Positions 7,728 through 16,058 of a DNA stretch of 64,000 bases are shown here, one piece after another (positions within the stretch are counted from its first letter, which is position 1; every line of letters begins with the position of its first letter). Below the pieces are notes generated by a model. That model saw nothing but the letters and a program-made list of their open reading frames with translations, did not search any database and was not told where the DNA came from. The DNA comes from Desulfosarcina widdelii (GTDB taxonomy: Bacteria > Desulfobacterota > Desulfobacteria > Desulfobacterales > Desulfosarcinaceae): contig NZ_AP021875.1 of NCBI RefSeq assembly GCF_009688965.1, positions 4,030,001-4,094,000 of the forward strand, written 5' to 3'. The position numbers and the translations under genes are program-made.

Positions 7728-9134
7728 ATGTTCTCCAACCTAGATCCCGTCTTCTTGGCCCGCGCACAATTCGCCTTTACCGTGGCCTACCACATCACCT
7801 TCCCGGCATTCACCATCGGTCTGGCCAGTTGGTTGGCCGTGGTGGAGTGGCGCTGGCTGAAAACCGGCAACCCGATCTATGAGCAAGTCTACCGCATGTG
7901 GGTCAAGATCTTCGCGGTGACCTTCGGCATGGGGGTGGTCTCCGGGGTGGTGCTATCCTATCAGTTCGGCACCAACTGGTCGGTATTTTCAGACAAGGTG
8001 GGCAATGTACTGGGCCCCCTTTTGGGCTATGAAGTGCTCACCGCCTTCTTCCTGGAGGCCTCGTTTCTGGGAATCATGCTTTTCGGCTGGAACCGGGTGA
8101 GCAAAAGAATGCATTTTGCCGCCACCCTGATCGTGGCCGCGGGAACCCTGATTTCGGCCTTCTGGATCCTCTCGGCCAACAGCTGGATGCAGACGCCGGC
8201 CGGTTTCCGCGAAGGAGCCGACGGCCTTCTCTACCCCACGGACTGGATCGCGGTGATCTTCAACCCCTCTTTTCCGTATCGTTTCGTCCACATGGTTACG
8301 GCGGCCTACCTGACCACGGCCTTCGTGGTGGGCGGCATCGGCGGGTACTACCTCTGGCGGGGGCTGCACGTCCGACATGCCCGCATCATGCTGGGCATGG
8401 CCATGATCATGGCCATCTTCGTGGCCCCCATGCAACTTCTCTTCGGCGACATGCATGGGTTGAACACTTTCGAACACCAACCGGCCAAGGTGGCCGCCAT
8501 GGAAGGCATCTGGGAGACCGAACAGGGCGCAGGTCTGCGGCTGTTCGCCTGGCCGGACCAGATCCAGGAGCGCAACCGGTTCGAGGTGACGATCCCCAAG
8601 CTCTCCAGCCTGATTCTCACCCACGATATCAATGGCGAAGTCAAAGGCCTGACCACCTGGGCAAGGGCGGAACGTCCTCCCGTGGCCATGGTCTTCTGGA
8701 CATTCCGCATCATGGTGGGCCTCGGCATGCTGATGATCGCCACCGGCCTGGTGGCCCTGGTGCTCTACTTTAAAAAAACGCTGTTTACCGCCCGATGGTT
8801 TCACCTCTGGTGCATGGCCATGACCCCGTCGGGCTTTATCGCCGTGGTGGCCGGCTGGTTCGTCACCGAGGTCGGCCGGCAGCCCTTTATCGTTTACAAC
8901 GTGCTGCGCACCTCGGAAACCATTTCGCCGGTGGCGGGAGAGACCGTGGCCATCTCCCTGGCCGCGTTTGTAGCCGTCTACGGATTGGTATTCACCGCCG
9001 GGGCCTATTACATTCTCAAACTCATCGGCAAGGGACCGGAATACGAGGAAGAAGAGGCCTACGGTGACCATGGCGTCAAAACGCCGCCGCTGGTCACGGA
9101 CATGGCCGCCGAAACAGGAGGGAAAGATGTTTAG
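7728..9134 (+). CDS. cydA: Cytochrome bd quinol oxidase subunit I
   Basis: This is the haem-bearing subunit of a cytochrome bd terminal oxidase, which oxidises quinol and reduces O2 to water without proton pumping. The 468 residues carry a His ligand candidate at position 22 (AYHITFPAFTIG), a second in PYRFVHMVTAAY, and the quinol-site motif GRQPF (usually GRQPW). Length is below the roughly 520 of the E. coli enzyme, which points to the short Q-loop (CIO-like) type. A GAGG element precedes the ATG. It overlaps cydB by 8 bases. In an anaerobe the complex most likely serves oxygen defence. Confidence 0.95.
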   Translation: MFSNLDPVFLARAQFAFTVAYHITFPAFTIGLASWLAVVEWRWLKTGNPIYEQVYRMWVKIFAVTFGMGVVSGVVLSYQFGTNWSVFSDKVGNVLGPLLGYEVLTAFFLEASFLGIMLFGWNRVSKRMHFAATLIVAAGTLISAFWILSANSWMQTPAGFREGADGLLYPTDWIAVIFNPSFPYRFVHMVTAAYLTTAFVVGGIGGYYLWRGLHVRHARIMLGMAMIMAIFVAPMQLLFGDMHGLNTFEHQPAKVAAMEGIWETEQGAGLRLFAWPDQIQERNRFEVTIPKLSSLILTHDINGEVKGLTTWARAERPPVAMVFWTFRIMVGLGMLMIATGLVALVLYFKKTLFTARWFHLWCMAMTPSGFIAVVAGWFVTEVGRQPFIVYNVLRTSETISPVAGETVAISLAAFVAVYGLVFTAGAYYILKLIGKGPEYEEEEAYGDHGVKTPPLVTDMAAETGGKDV

Positions 9135-10155
9135 CTTCGAAAGTTTTCTGGATTTACCGCTCATCTGGTACGCTCTGATCGGTACGGCCATCTTTCTCTA
9201 CATCCTGCTGGATGGGTTCGATCTGGGCGTGGGCATCCTGTTTCCCTTCGCACCCACCGACCGGTGCCGGGACCGCATGATGAACTCCGTCGCCCCTTTT
9301 TGGGACGGCAACGAAACCTGGCTGGTGCTGGGCGGCGGCGGGCTGTTTGCCGCCTTCCCCCTGGCTTACGCCATTCTCATGCCAGCGTTCTACATCCCCA
9401 TTATTCTCATGCTGCTGGGCCTTATCTTCCGCGGCGTGGCATTCGAATTCCGGTTCAAGGCCGAAGGAAAATCCCGGCGCATCTGGGATTACTCCTTTCA
9501 TTTCGGCAGCCTGACGGCGACATTCATGCAGGGAATGGTGCTGGGGACTTTCGTGCACGGCGTTGCCGTGGAGGGCCGCAACTTTGCCGGCGGTGCCTTC
9601 GATTGGTTCGACGCTTTCAGCGTGATGACCGGCCTGGCCCTGGTGGCCGGGTACGCCCTTTTGGGCGCCACCTGGACCGTCATGAAAACCGAGGGAGAAA
9701 CCCGGGACTGGGCGCGCCAATGCGCCAGATACGTGATGGTATTCGTGGCCATTTTCATGGGACTGGTGAGCGTCAGCATGCCCCTGATGAACAGTGCCAT
9801 CAAGGAGCTGTGGTTCAGCCTGCCCAACTTCTACTTTCTGCAGCCCATGCCGATCCTCTCGATTGTCTTCTTCGTCCTGCTCTGGCGGGACCTGCGCAAC
9901 GACCAGCACGAATTTCGACCCTTTTTCCTCACACTGGGCATCTTTTTGATGAACTATATCGGCATAGGCGTGAGCACATGGCCATGGCTGGTGCCCTTCA
10001 AGGTAAGCCTTTGGGATGCGGCCGCCGCACCCGAGTCCCAATCCTTATTGCTGATCGGAACGGCCGTTTTGCTGCCCTGCGTGCTGGCCTACACCGGTTA
10101 TTGCTTCTGGGTGTTCAGGGGCAAGGCCTCCCACGAACACGAAGGTGCGTATTGA
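9127..10155 (+). CDS. cydB: Cytochrome bd quinol oxidase subunit II
   Basis: The product is 342 residues with eight or nine hydrophobic segments. It begins FSFESFLDLPLIWYALIG, followed by the typical LDGFDLGVGILFPF and FWDGNETWLVLGGGGLFAAFP segments. It forms the heterodimer with CydA and holds the structural fold without haem. ATG 9127 has AGGAGG just upstream, inside the end of cydA. Its stop TGA is overlapped by the TTG of a 43-codon frame that looks like a third subunit. Confidence 0.95.
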   Translation: MFSFESFLDLPLIWYALIGTAIFLYILLDGFDLGVGILFPFAPTDRCRDRMMNSVAPFWDGNETWLVLGGGGLFAAFPLAYAILMPAFYIPIILMLLGLIFRGVAFEFRFKAEGKSRRIWDYSFHFGSLTATFMQGMVLGTFVHGVAVEGRNFAGGAFDWFDAFSVMTGLALVAGYALLGATWTVMKTEGETRDWARQCARYVMVFVAIFMGLVSVSMPLMNSAIKELWFSLPNFYFLQPMPILSIVFFVLLWRDLRNDQHEFRPFFLTLGIFLMNYIGIGVSTWPWLVPFKVSLWDAAAAPESQSLLLIGTAVLLPCVLAYTGYCFWVFRGKASHEHEGAY

Positions 10156-10283
10156 AGCCTGGAGCCGGATTCAGTGAAAAGCAGCGTCAATGGGTGTGGT
10201 TTGCCGGGCTGCTGGTCGCCGGCATGGCAGGCATGCTCCTGTTGGCGGGCGTGGTGCGCCTTGTGCTGAAAATGGCGGCGTAG
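10152..10283 (+). CDS. Predicted small third subunit of cytochrome bd oxidase (CydX/DUF2474-like)
   Basis: A 43-codon frame starts with TTG overlapping the cydB stop (TTGA) and ends at TAG 10281-10283. The peptide has a polar, basic N-terminal tail, a Trp-rich border (RQWVWFAG), one hydrophobic helix of about 20 residues, and a basic end (VVRLVLKMAA). Small single-helix subunits of this kind (CydX, or DUF2474 next to CIO-type oxidases) are encoded immediately after cydB in many bacteria and stabilise the haem site. The position and topology support the call; the sequence family is inferred. The non-ATG start is coupled to cydB translation. Confidence 0.65.
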   Translation: MKPGAGFSEKQRQWVWFAGLLVAGMAGMLLLAGVVRLVLKMAA

Positions 10284-10344
10284 GCATTCTGGTAGCGTTC
10301 ACGGCCAGAATCGCCAGAATCTGGTAACGCCGAAGCGTTCTCGT

Positions 10345-10710
10345 TCAACTCCCGGTCATCTTCTCATAAGATTCCTGTTCCGTTTTGCAGTCAATGCAAT
10401 AGCTGGTGACCGGCCTGGCTCTCAGACGGGCAAGGGAAATGGGCTCTTCACACGCCTGACAGATGCCGTATTCGCCTTCCTCGATGGCTTCCAGGCAGCT
10501 TTGGATCTTGGCGATCAGCTTTCGGTCCCTGTTCTGAAAATGAAGCCGGCGATCCCTGGCCTGCTCTTCCATGGCCCGGTCAAGCGGATCGGCTTCATGG
10601 ATGGTATCCGCATCGATTAGTTCTCCGGCGGCAATATCGGCTTTTAGCGTCAGGTTCTTCAGTTCGCGCAGCAATTCGTTTCTGAAAAACTGAACATCTT
10701 CATCTCTCAT
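10345..10710 (-). CDS. DksA/TraR-family zinc-finger protein
   Basis: This 121-residue protein has an N-terminal helical hairpin and a C-terminal four-cysteine zinc finger (CQAC and CIDC, 17 residues apart). Family members bind RNA polymerase through the secondary channel and alter the response to starvation signals. The coiled-coil tip residues normally needed for DksA activity cannot be judged with certainty here. A GGAG element lies 8 bases before the ATG. It is convergent with the cyd operon. Confidence 0.85.
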   Translation of the reverse strand: MRDEDVQFFRNELLRELKNLTLKADIAAGELIDADTIHEADPLDRAMEEQARDRRLHFQNRDRKLIAKIQSCLEAIEEGEYGICQACEEPISLARLRARPVTSYCIDCKTEQESYEKMTGS

Positions 10711-10964
10711 GGCGTGGTCTCCAAATGAAGCGGTTTAAAAAATCCCGTTGGCCGGATTGTCGGGGCCGGGAACGTCCGCAGATCAAATTGCAAAATAACC
10801 TCGAACGCCGATGAATCAAGGGGGTAACCGAAATCTAACCGAGTCACATGTGTATAGCGAGGCTTTCCCGACGGCAATCCTTTATCCAGGAACCGAGCCA
10901 CGGGTTGCGTCCAGGGAAAACAAGCGGTAAACTAGAATCGTAAAATTCGAGTGCGTGCCGACCA
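10711..10964. other. Intergenic stretch with no recognisable gene
   Basis: Together with the repeat that follows it, this leaves about 409 bases between the DksA-like gene and the next coding region. No convincing coding frame or hairpin was seen in this part. It presumably holds the promoter of the DksA-like gene. Confidence 0.5.
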
Positions 10965-11115
10965 GCAAAGGTTGATAAACTCGTAAAAAGTCGAAATTCT
11001 CATATTTTCGTCATTCCGGCGCAGTCCGGAATTCAGTGATTGCAATACGTTCTGGATGCCGGATCAAGTCCAGCATGACGAGTTTGGTACTTTTTGCGGG
11101 ACTGTCAAGGTTGCC
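10965..11115. repeat. Palindromic MITE-like element, family A, copy 1
   Basis: Imperfect terminal inverted repeats of about 26 bases (left AAAGGTTGATAAACTCG followed by TAAAAAG; right CTTTTTGCGGGACTGTCAAG) enclose inner inverted arms: GTCATTCCGGCGCAG on the left and TCCAGCATGACGA on the right. The same outer and inner blocks recur in order at 14974-15148. No open reading frame is inside, so it is a non-autonomous element. Confidence 0.7.
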
Positions 11116-11119
11116 CGCC

Positions 11120-11710
11120 ATGGAAAATGCGTTTCATGGAGATTTTTTTCCGCGTTTCTGGCCAGAAACCGCCGGTTCAGCCCGCAACCGGCAATGGCAG
11201 CAGTCGAATTGCGCTTTGAAGAGGTTGTTGAACCATCATCGACCATTACTGGAAAAAGCCGTTGCCACAGCTGAAACAATCCGTCGTGGGATCGACGAAT
11301 TGATCCACGCAATGGAAGCCCTGCGCCGCCGGACCTGCCGTTTTTGCCCCGAGCCATGCTGCATCACCAACACGGTGTGGTTCGACTTTCGCGATCTTCT
11401 GGCGATGCACCTTCTCGACGAATTGATCCCTTTCCGCCAAGCGGCCGCCGAATCCGGAGAGCCCTGCCCTTTTTTAGGCCACCACGGCTGCCGCCTGCCC
11501 TGGCGCATGCGCCCCTGGATGTGCCTCAAATACATTTGCCCGGCCCAACGGGCCCTCATGAAAAAAGACGGGCGGCCCGATCCGGCCGGCTTAGGCGATC
11601 AGATCATAAAGATCGAGGACCAGCGTTTCCAGATGGAAACGGAGGTCATTGCCCGCATCAGAAGGGGGCGAACATCCCCATCATCATTTTCTCCTGCCTG
11701 GCGGCAGTGA
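11120..11710 (+). CDS. Cys-rich hypothetical protein (YkgJ-like zinc/iron-chelating pattern)
   Basis: The frame gives about 196 residues from ATG 11120; the true start may be later because no ribosome binding site is obvious and a repeat ends just upstream. Conserved-looking cysteines cluster as CRFCPEPCC near the middle, then CPFLGHHGC and CLKYIC. This arrangement resembles the CxxCxxCC-type metal-binding proteins of the YkgJ group, for which iron-sulfur or zinc binding is predicted. The helix before the cysteines (EKAVATAETIRRGIDELIHAMEALRR) is well formed. Function is unknown. Its stop is 11 bases from the stop of the convergent 1075-residue gene. Confidence 0.6.
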   Translation: MENAFHGDFFPRFWPETAGSARNRQWQQSNCALKRLLNHHRPLLEKAVATAETIRRGIDELIHAMEALRRRTCRFCPEPCCITNTVWFDFRDLLAMHLLDELIPFRQAAAESGEPCPFLGHHGCRLPWRMRPWMCLKYICPAQRALMKKDGRPDPAGLGDQIIKIEDQRFQMETEVIARIRRGRTSPSSFSPAWRQ

Positions 11711-11721
11711 CTTTGGCGCTA

Positions 11722-14700
11722 TCAACAAACCTGGTCGGATATTTTCCCGTGCAAACGGCGGATCCGCATGCTTAGCACCCTGCAGACATGCAATGCGATT
11801 TGGGGGAATTCCCGAACGATTTCCTGAAGTTCCTGTTTGTGAAGCACCAGGAAACGGGCCGGATTTTTTGCTTGAATGGTAGCGGAACGACGGTGGTCGC
11901 CGAACAGAGCCATTTCACCGAAGTATTCGCCGGCTCCGATGCTGTCCAGTTCGATCGCTCTCTCGGGACGGCATTCTTTGACAACCGCCACCTCCCCTTC
12001 CAGGACCAGATACAGGGTGTCCCCACGCGTCCCTTCCTCGAAGACGGTCTCTCCCGCATTAAAATGGGCCACCTCGGTAACCGAGGCTACGGCGGCCAAT
12101 TCGTTGATGGAAAGATCGGAAAAAATTTCGATATTTTTCAGATGTAAAATTTTATCGGTAAGGGAAATCGTGGTTGTTTCCATGGCGGCCTCCTGCGATA
12201 GCGGTAAATCGGCTCTGGGCTCGAGAATTTCCTTGGCCGTGCGGGACACGTAAGGATTGGCATGGACCGCAAGGTTTTGGAGGGTTGCAGTTATCCGGAA
12301 CGAAACCTCATTTTGCCTCACCAAGGTAAGTGTCAATAGCAGGGTGACCCAGTTTCGGCTGACCAGAAGAGCGTTAATAAGGCTGTCTGTCGTCATTTCG
12401 ATCGGTTCGTCGGGGAATAGCTTCTTTAGCCTGTCAATCCGCCCGTCTCGATCCGTATCTTCGAGAAACGGCACCAGCAGCCGCGATAGACTCTTGTCCA
12501 GGATATCGTCCATCGCTTCCAAACTGTTGGCGCGCTGGCGCTGTTCGTCTGAAAACAGCCCGCGACTGATTTTTTGCATTCGACCCGCTGGATCCTGCAC
12601 CGTCAGGACACGCAGCGTTGTCTGCAGGGTGAAATAAATCCGCTCGTCCAGATGAACGGCAAGCAACTGCTGCAACGGGTGAAATGGGAGTTGACGGACA
12701 CCCCGGGCTTGAACGGCCAGCTGATAACAGGTTCGCGCCTGAATCTGCACGAAACGGAAAACGTCAAAATCTTTGACGGACATTTCGGATAAAAGATCGA
12801 AGAGCGCTTCTCTGACTTTTTTACCGGGCAGCGAAAGGGACTTAATCAGGCGCAGGCTGTTCTGATAATCGGCGTTTCTGATTTTGTCGCGCGCAAGGTC
12901 GGCAACGCCGGCCTCTTCATCCCCCAACAGCGGGATGATCGTTTTCAAAGCGGCCTCATCCACGATGCGGAAAAGCTCCAGCGCGGCCTTACGCATGCGT
13001 GAATCCGGAGCTTTCATATGAATCTCGACCAGCGGGTTGATGTCCGAAACGGAGATCCAGCGCAAACTGTCGAGAATCAGCAATCGTATGGCGTCATCAT
13101 CCGATCGTACCAGAAGATCCTTCAAACGCTCGGCAAACCGGGCGTCCCGGCTGGCTCCGGCGGCGATGATGCCCGCGAAAAGGCTTTCATTTTCAATCGA
13201 TTGCAGCCACTTTTCGATCTCAGGCGCGAATTGTCCAGGATCGCTTCGATGAAGCGCCCCAAGGGCCCGGGCCTTCATATCCAGCGGCAGCTCCGACGCG
13301 GTTACCGCCTGATAAAAAGGGACCATTGCGTCCACAGACATGCGCTGTCCGGCTTCGATCATAGCGACGATCAGGTCGGGCTCGGCCCCATCGATCATGT
13401 TTGTGAAAGGTTCGACCGCCTCCGGACCGGCCTTGCCTGAAAGCAGATCGATCAGTCCCAAACGGGTCTTCAGCGAGGGCTCTTGGGGCAACAGCGCCAA
13501 CAAATGGGAATCCAGATTCGGGACGGAAATGGATCTGAGCAGTTGTCCAATCCAAAGAAGGTTCTCTCCCGACTCACGCCGGAAGCGCTCCACAAGCCGC
13601 TGCTGCACCTCGCTGTCCCGAAAAACCTGCTGCAGTTCATCGGCATTCAAGCTGCGCAAATCCATTTGATCATCTGCGATCAGGTCCAATAAAATGCCCG
13701 CATAACGACGCTTTAGCACAAACGGAGCAATCAGCCAGACCAGAACAAAAGGCATGGCTACCAGGGATAGGTAGCGCGGGTGAAACAGGGTATCGGAAAG
13801 CAGAATCAGTCCCGACCCCAAAAAAAGGCCGATCCGCACGACCGTACCCCGCAAGAACGGTCGGATCATGGCGCGGTAGGATTCCGGAAACAGTCCGGTG
13901 ACCACGGCGGTGGCTGGGATGTTGATGGTGGTGCGGATGATGTTGGAGGACATGCGGGCGTACATGGCCCCCACAGCATCGAAACGGAACAAAAAGATGA
14001 TGAACACCAACAGATAGTTAAAGGGATGGAACATGAGGGCCACCGAAAGTCCGAAACGGTCGTACAGTTTGCCTACGAAAAGCAGGATAATCAGGCTGAC
14101 GATGTTGAGCACCCCCCGGAAATAGCCGAAGAATTCAATCAAACCCGATTCTGTGGCGAATTGCTCATTGACCGCAAAGTTGAACTGGTAGTTCATGATG
14201 GGAATAACCACATTGGGCATGAAAGTGAGCACAATGAGTATCTTGACCAGCACCGAAGATTTCATCAGCGGCAGCACCGTTTTAAACTCCTCGATCATGG
14301 AGGAGCCCTTCTTGCTTTCTCCTTTCTTATTTTGCTGGAAAAGCAATGTGGGATATCGCCTTCCCATGGCCTGTACGGCCCAGGCACCGGCCAGCGCAGT
14401 GATCATATACAGCAGCAGTAGATTGTCTAAATGAAGCCAGCGAGCCACCAAAGGCGTGGCAAAACTTCCCAAAATCTGACCGACAACTCCACCGGCGGTG
14501 ATCAAGGGAAATAGCCGTTTGGACTGCCTGGTATTGAACAGGTCGTTGGCCAGATTCCAGAAAAGCAGGGCCAATAGCACTTCGTACTGGGACTTGAGCA
14601 TGAATAATGCCGGATAAATCAAGTCGATCCCAAACGGGATCACCGCACGGATAGCCCCAATGGAAAGCCCGCAGAAAACGAACAGCCGGGATAAGAGGCG

Positions 14701-14949
14701 GGCGCCCGGCAGCCGGGTCATGAACCCTGTCATGACGCCCATGACGAAGAAGGTCACCACCGCGTTGATCATATTGACGATGGGCATGTACTCAACGCCG
14801 TATCGTTTTAAAAAAGCGGTTTCGGCATAATTGTTCAGGAAAATCCCCGAACTGCGCAACAGAAACAGCAGCGCCATGGTCCACAGGAAGAGTCCGGTCT
14901 CTTCACCGTGGACATTGAACCAGCGGCCGATTTTTTGTTGAATGGTCAA
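11722..14949 (-). CDS. Transporter-like membrane domain / HEAT repeats / cyclic nucleotide-binding domain protein
   Basis: This 1075-residue protein has three parts. Residues about 1-430 form a multi-helix transporter-like domain resembling nucleotide carriers or MFS proteins. Residues about 430-920 are helical HEAT-like repeats. Residues about 940-1065 form a cyclic nucleotide-binding domain with a full phosphate-binding cassette (GEYFGEMALFGDHRRSATI, including the Arg that contacts the cyclic phosphate). The cassette suggests real cAMP or cGMP binding. A class III cyclase is encoded in the same cluster upstream on this strand, so the protein may be its effector. The transported substrate, if any, is unknown. 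A 234-base gap holding a family A repeat separates it from the preceding gene. Confidence 0.8.
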   Translation of the reverse strand: MTIQQKIGRWFNVHGEETGLFLWTMALLFLLRSSGIFLNNYAETAFLKRYGVEYMPIVNMINAVVTFFVMGVMTGFMTRLPGARLLSRLFVFCGLSIGAIRAVIPFGIDLIYPALFMLKSQYEVLLALLFWNLANDLFNTRQSKRLFPLITAGGVVGQILGSFATPLVARWLHLDNLLLLYMITALAGAWAVQAMGRRYPTLLFQQNKKGESKKGSSMIEEFKTVLPLMKSSVLVKILIVLTFMPNVVIPIMNYQFNFAVNEQFATESGLIEFFGYFRGVLNIVSLIILLFVGKLYDRFGLSVALMFHPFNYLLVFIIFLFRFDAVGAMYARMSSNIIRTTINIPATAVVTGLFPESYRAMIRPFLRGTVVRIGLFLGSGLILLSDTLFHPRYLSLVAMPFVLVWLIAPFVLKRRYAGILLDLIADDQMDLRSLNADELQQVFRDSEVQQRLVERFRRESGENLLWIGQLLRSISVPNLDSHLLALLPQEPSLKTRLGLIDLLSGKAGPEAVEPFTNMIDGAEPDLIVAMIEAGQRMSVDAMVPFYQAVTASELPLDMKARALGALHRSDPGQFAPEIEKWLQSIENESLFAGIIAAGASRDARFAERLKDLLVRSDDDAIRLLILDSLRWISVSDINPLVEIHMKAPDSRMRKAALELFRIVDEAALKTIIPLLGDEEAGVADLARDKIRNADYQNSLRLIKSLSLPGKKVREALFDLLSEMSVKDFDVFRFVQIQARTCYQLAVQARGVRQLPFHPLQQLLAVHLDERIYFTLQTTLRVLTVQDPAGRMQKISRGLFSDEQRQRANSLEAMDDILDKSLSRLLVPFLEDTDRDGRIDRLKKLFPDEPIEMTTDSLINALLVSRNWVTLLLTLTLVRQNEVSFRITATLQNLAVHANPYVSRTAKEILEPRADLPLSQEAAMETTTISLTDKILHLKNIEIFSDLSINELAAVASVTEVAHFNAGETVFEEGTRGDTLYLVLEGEVAVVKECRPERAIELDSIGAGEYFGEMALFGDHRRSATIQAKNPARFLVLHKQELQEIVREFPQIALHVCRVLSMRIRRLHGKISDQVC

Positions 14950-14973
14950 GGGTGCGCTTTCTTCTCGAACGCT

Positions 14974-15148
14974 CGAAGGTTGATAAAGCCCTAAAAAGTC
15001 GAAATTTTCATCTTTTCGTCATTCCGGCGCAGGCCGGAATCCATTCATTTCAATAAGTTCTGGATGCCCCCGGATCAGGTCCGGGGCAGGCTTATCAAGT
15101 CCGGCATGACGAGCCTGGGGCTTTTTACCGTTTCATCAAGGCTGTTGG
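14974..15148. repeat. Palindromic MITE-like element, family A, copy 2
   Basis: It begins GAAGGTTGATAAAGCCC followed by TAAAAAGTCGAAA, then GTCATTCCGGCGCAGGCC, and ends with TCCGGCATGACGAG and CTTTTTACCGTTTCATCAAG. Order and spacing match copy 1 at 10965-11115 with an extra block near 15070-15095. It lies between the FGE-fold gene and the 1075-residue gene and can form a long hairpin in RNA. Confidence 0.7.
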
Positions 15149-15183
15149 GCGCGTAAATGTCTGTCTTTTCGGGCAGCGCCGCG

Positions 15184-16047
15184 TTATTGGGAGTCAGAGG
15201 ATGCCCGATTGCGATTCGACGGGACCATGACCAGTCGGAATCCGGTGTTCTGAAACCGGCTCATGGGGTGTGCGTATGCACGGTTGGCACTTCTGCAGGC
15301 AGATCCGGCGCTGAACCAGCTACCGCCGCGACGCACCCGGTCCCTGCCGGATTCGGTTTCGCACGGATCTACCGTCGAAACGGCCTCATAGCTGTCGAAC
15401 AGGTCCTCACACCACTCCCAGACGTTTCCATGCATGTCGTAAAGACCCCAGGCATTGGGCGCAAAGCTTCCCACCGGGGCCGGCTGCCCGGATTTCGTCC
15501 CCGCACGGGAAAAGGCGCCGACGCAATCGTCGTGCTTCATGGGATTATTGGCATACATGGCCCGAGAACAGTCGATTTTGTTGCCCCAGAAATAGGCCGT
15601 TGAAGACCGGGCACGGGCAGCATATTCCCACTGGGCCTCGGTGGGCAGGAGGTATTGTTCTCCAGTCAGTCGGTTGAGCTTGCGAATAAATTTCTGGCAG
15701 TCATTCCAGGAGACCCTGACCACCGGCATATCCCCGGTCCCCCGCTTACGGGCCAACCAGCGGCGGCCCATGACCGATCGCCATTGATCCACGGTCACTT
15801 CCGTGCGCTGAAGGTAAAACGGCTCACTGATGGTTACCTGATGCTGAACTTCCGAAACATTGCGATGGGCCTCCTCGATCGGGCTGCCCATAACAAAGGT
15901 GCCGGCCGGAATCAAAACGAAAATCATCCCCAATTGGTTTTCGACGACGGATTTTTGGTCAGCGGCCGACAAAGGCCCGTCGAAAATCATCAATAAGGCC
16001 ACCAAAACCCCAAGCAGCCAGGTTTTTCCACGGCATAGAAAAATCAT
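15184..16047 (-). CDS. FGE/SUMF1-fold protein with signal peptide
   Basis: The product is 287 residues. A signal peptide (about residues 1-29) is followed by a formylglycine-generating-enzyme fold: LIPAGTFVMGSP, LPTEAQWEYAAR, GNVWEWCED, RRGGSW and GFRLV. In true sulfatase-activating enzymes two active-site cysteines lie just after the GGSW segment; here that region reads FSAGSACRS, so only one Cys is evident. It is therefore more likely one of the many FGE-fold proteins with another role (ligand or partner binding). ATG 16047 was chosen because AAGGGA lies 7 bases upstream. It is closely linked (11 bases) to the GAF-protein gene. Confidence 0.85.
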   Translation of the reverse strand: MIFLCRGKTWLLGVLVALLMIFDGPLSAADQKSVVENQLGMIFVLIPAGTFVMGSPIEEAHRNVSEVQHQVTISEPFYLQRTEVTVDQWRSVMGRRWLARKRGTGDMPVVRVSWNDCQKFIRKLNRLTGEQYLLPTEAQWEYAARARSSTAYFWGNKIDCSRAMYANNPMKHDDCVGAFSRAGTKSGQPAPVGSFAPNAWGLYDMHGNVWEWCEDLFDSYEAVSTVDPCETESGRDRVRRGGSWFSAGSACRSANRAYAHPMSRFQNTGFRLVMVPSNRNRASSDSQ

Positions 16048-16058
16048 CGGCAATTCCC

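Noticed and set aside
10707..10901. Small 64-codon frame upstream of the DksA-like gene
   Set aside because: No ribosome binding site, no conserved pattern and an unlikely position in a promoter region.
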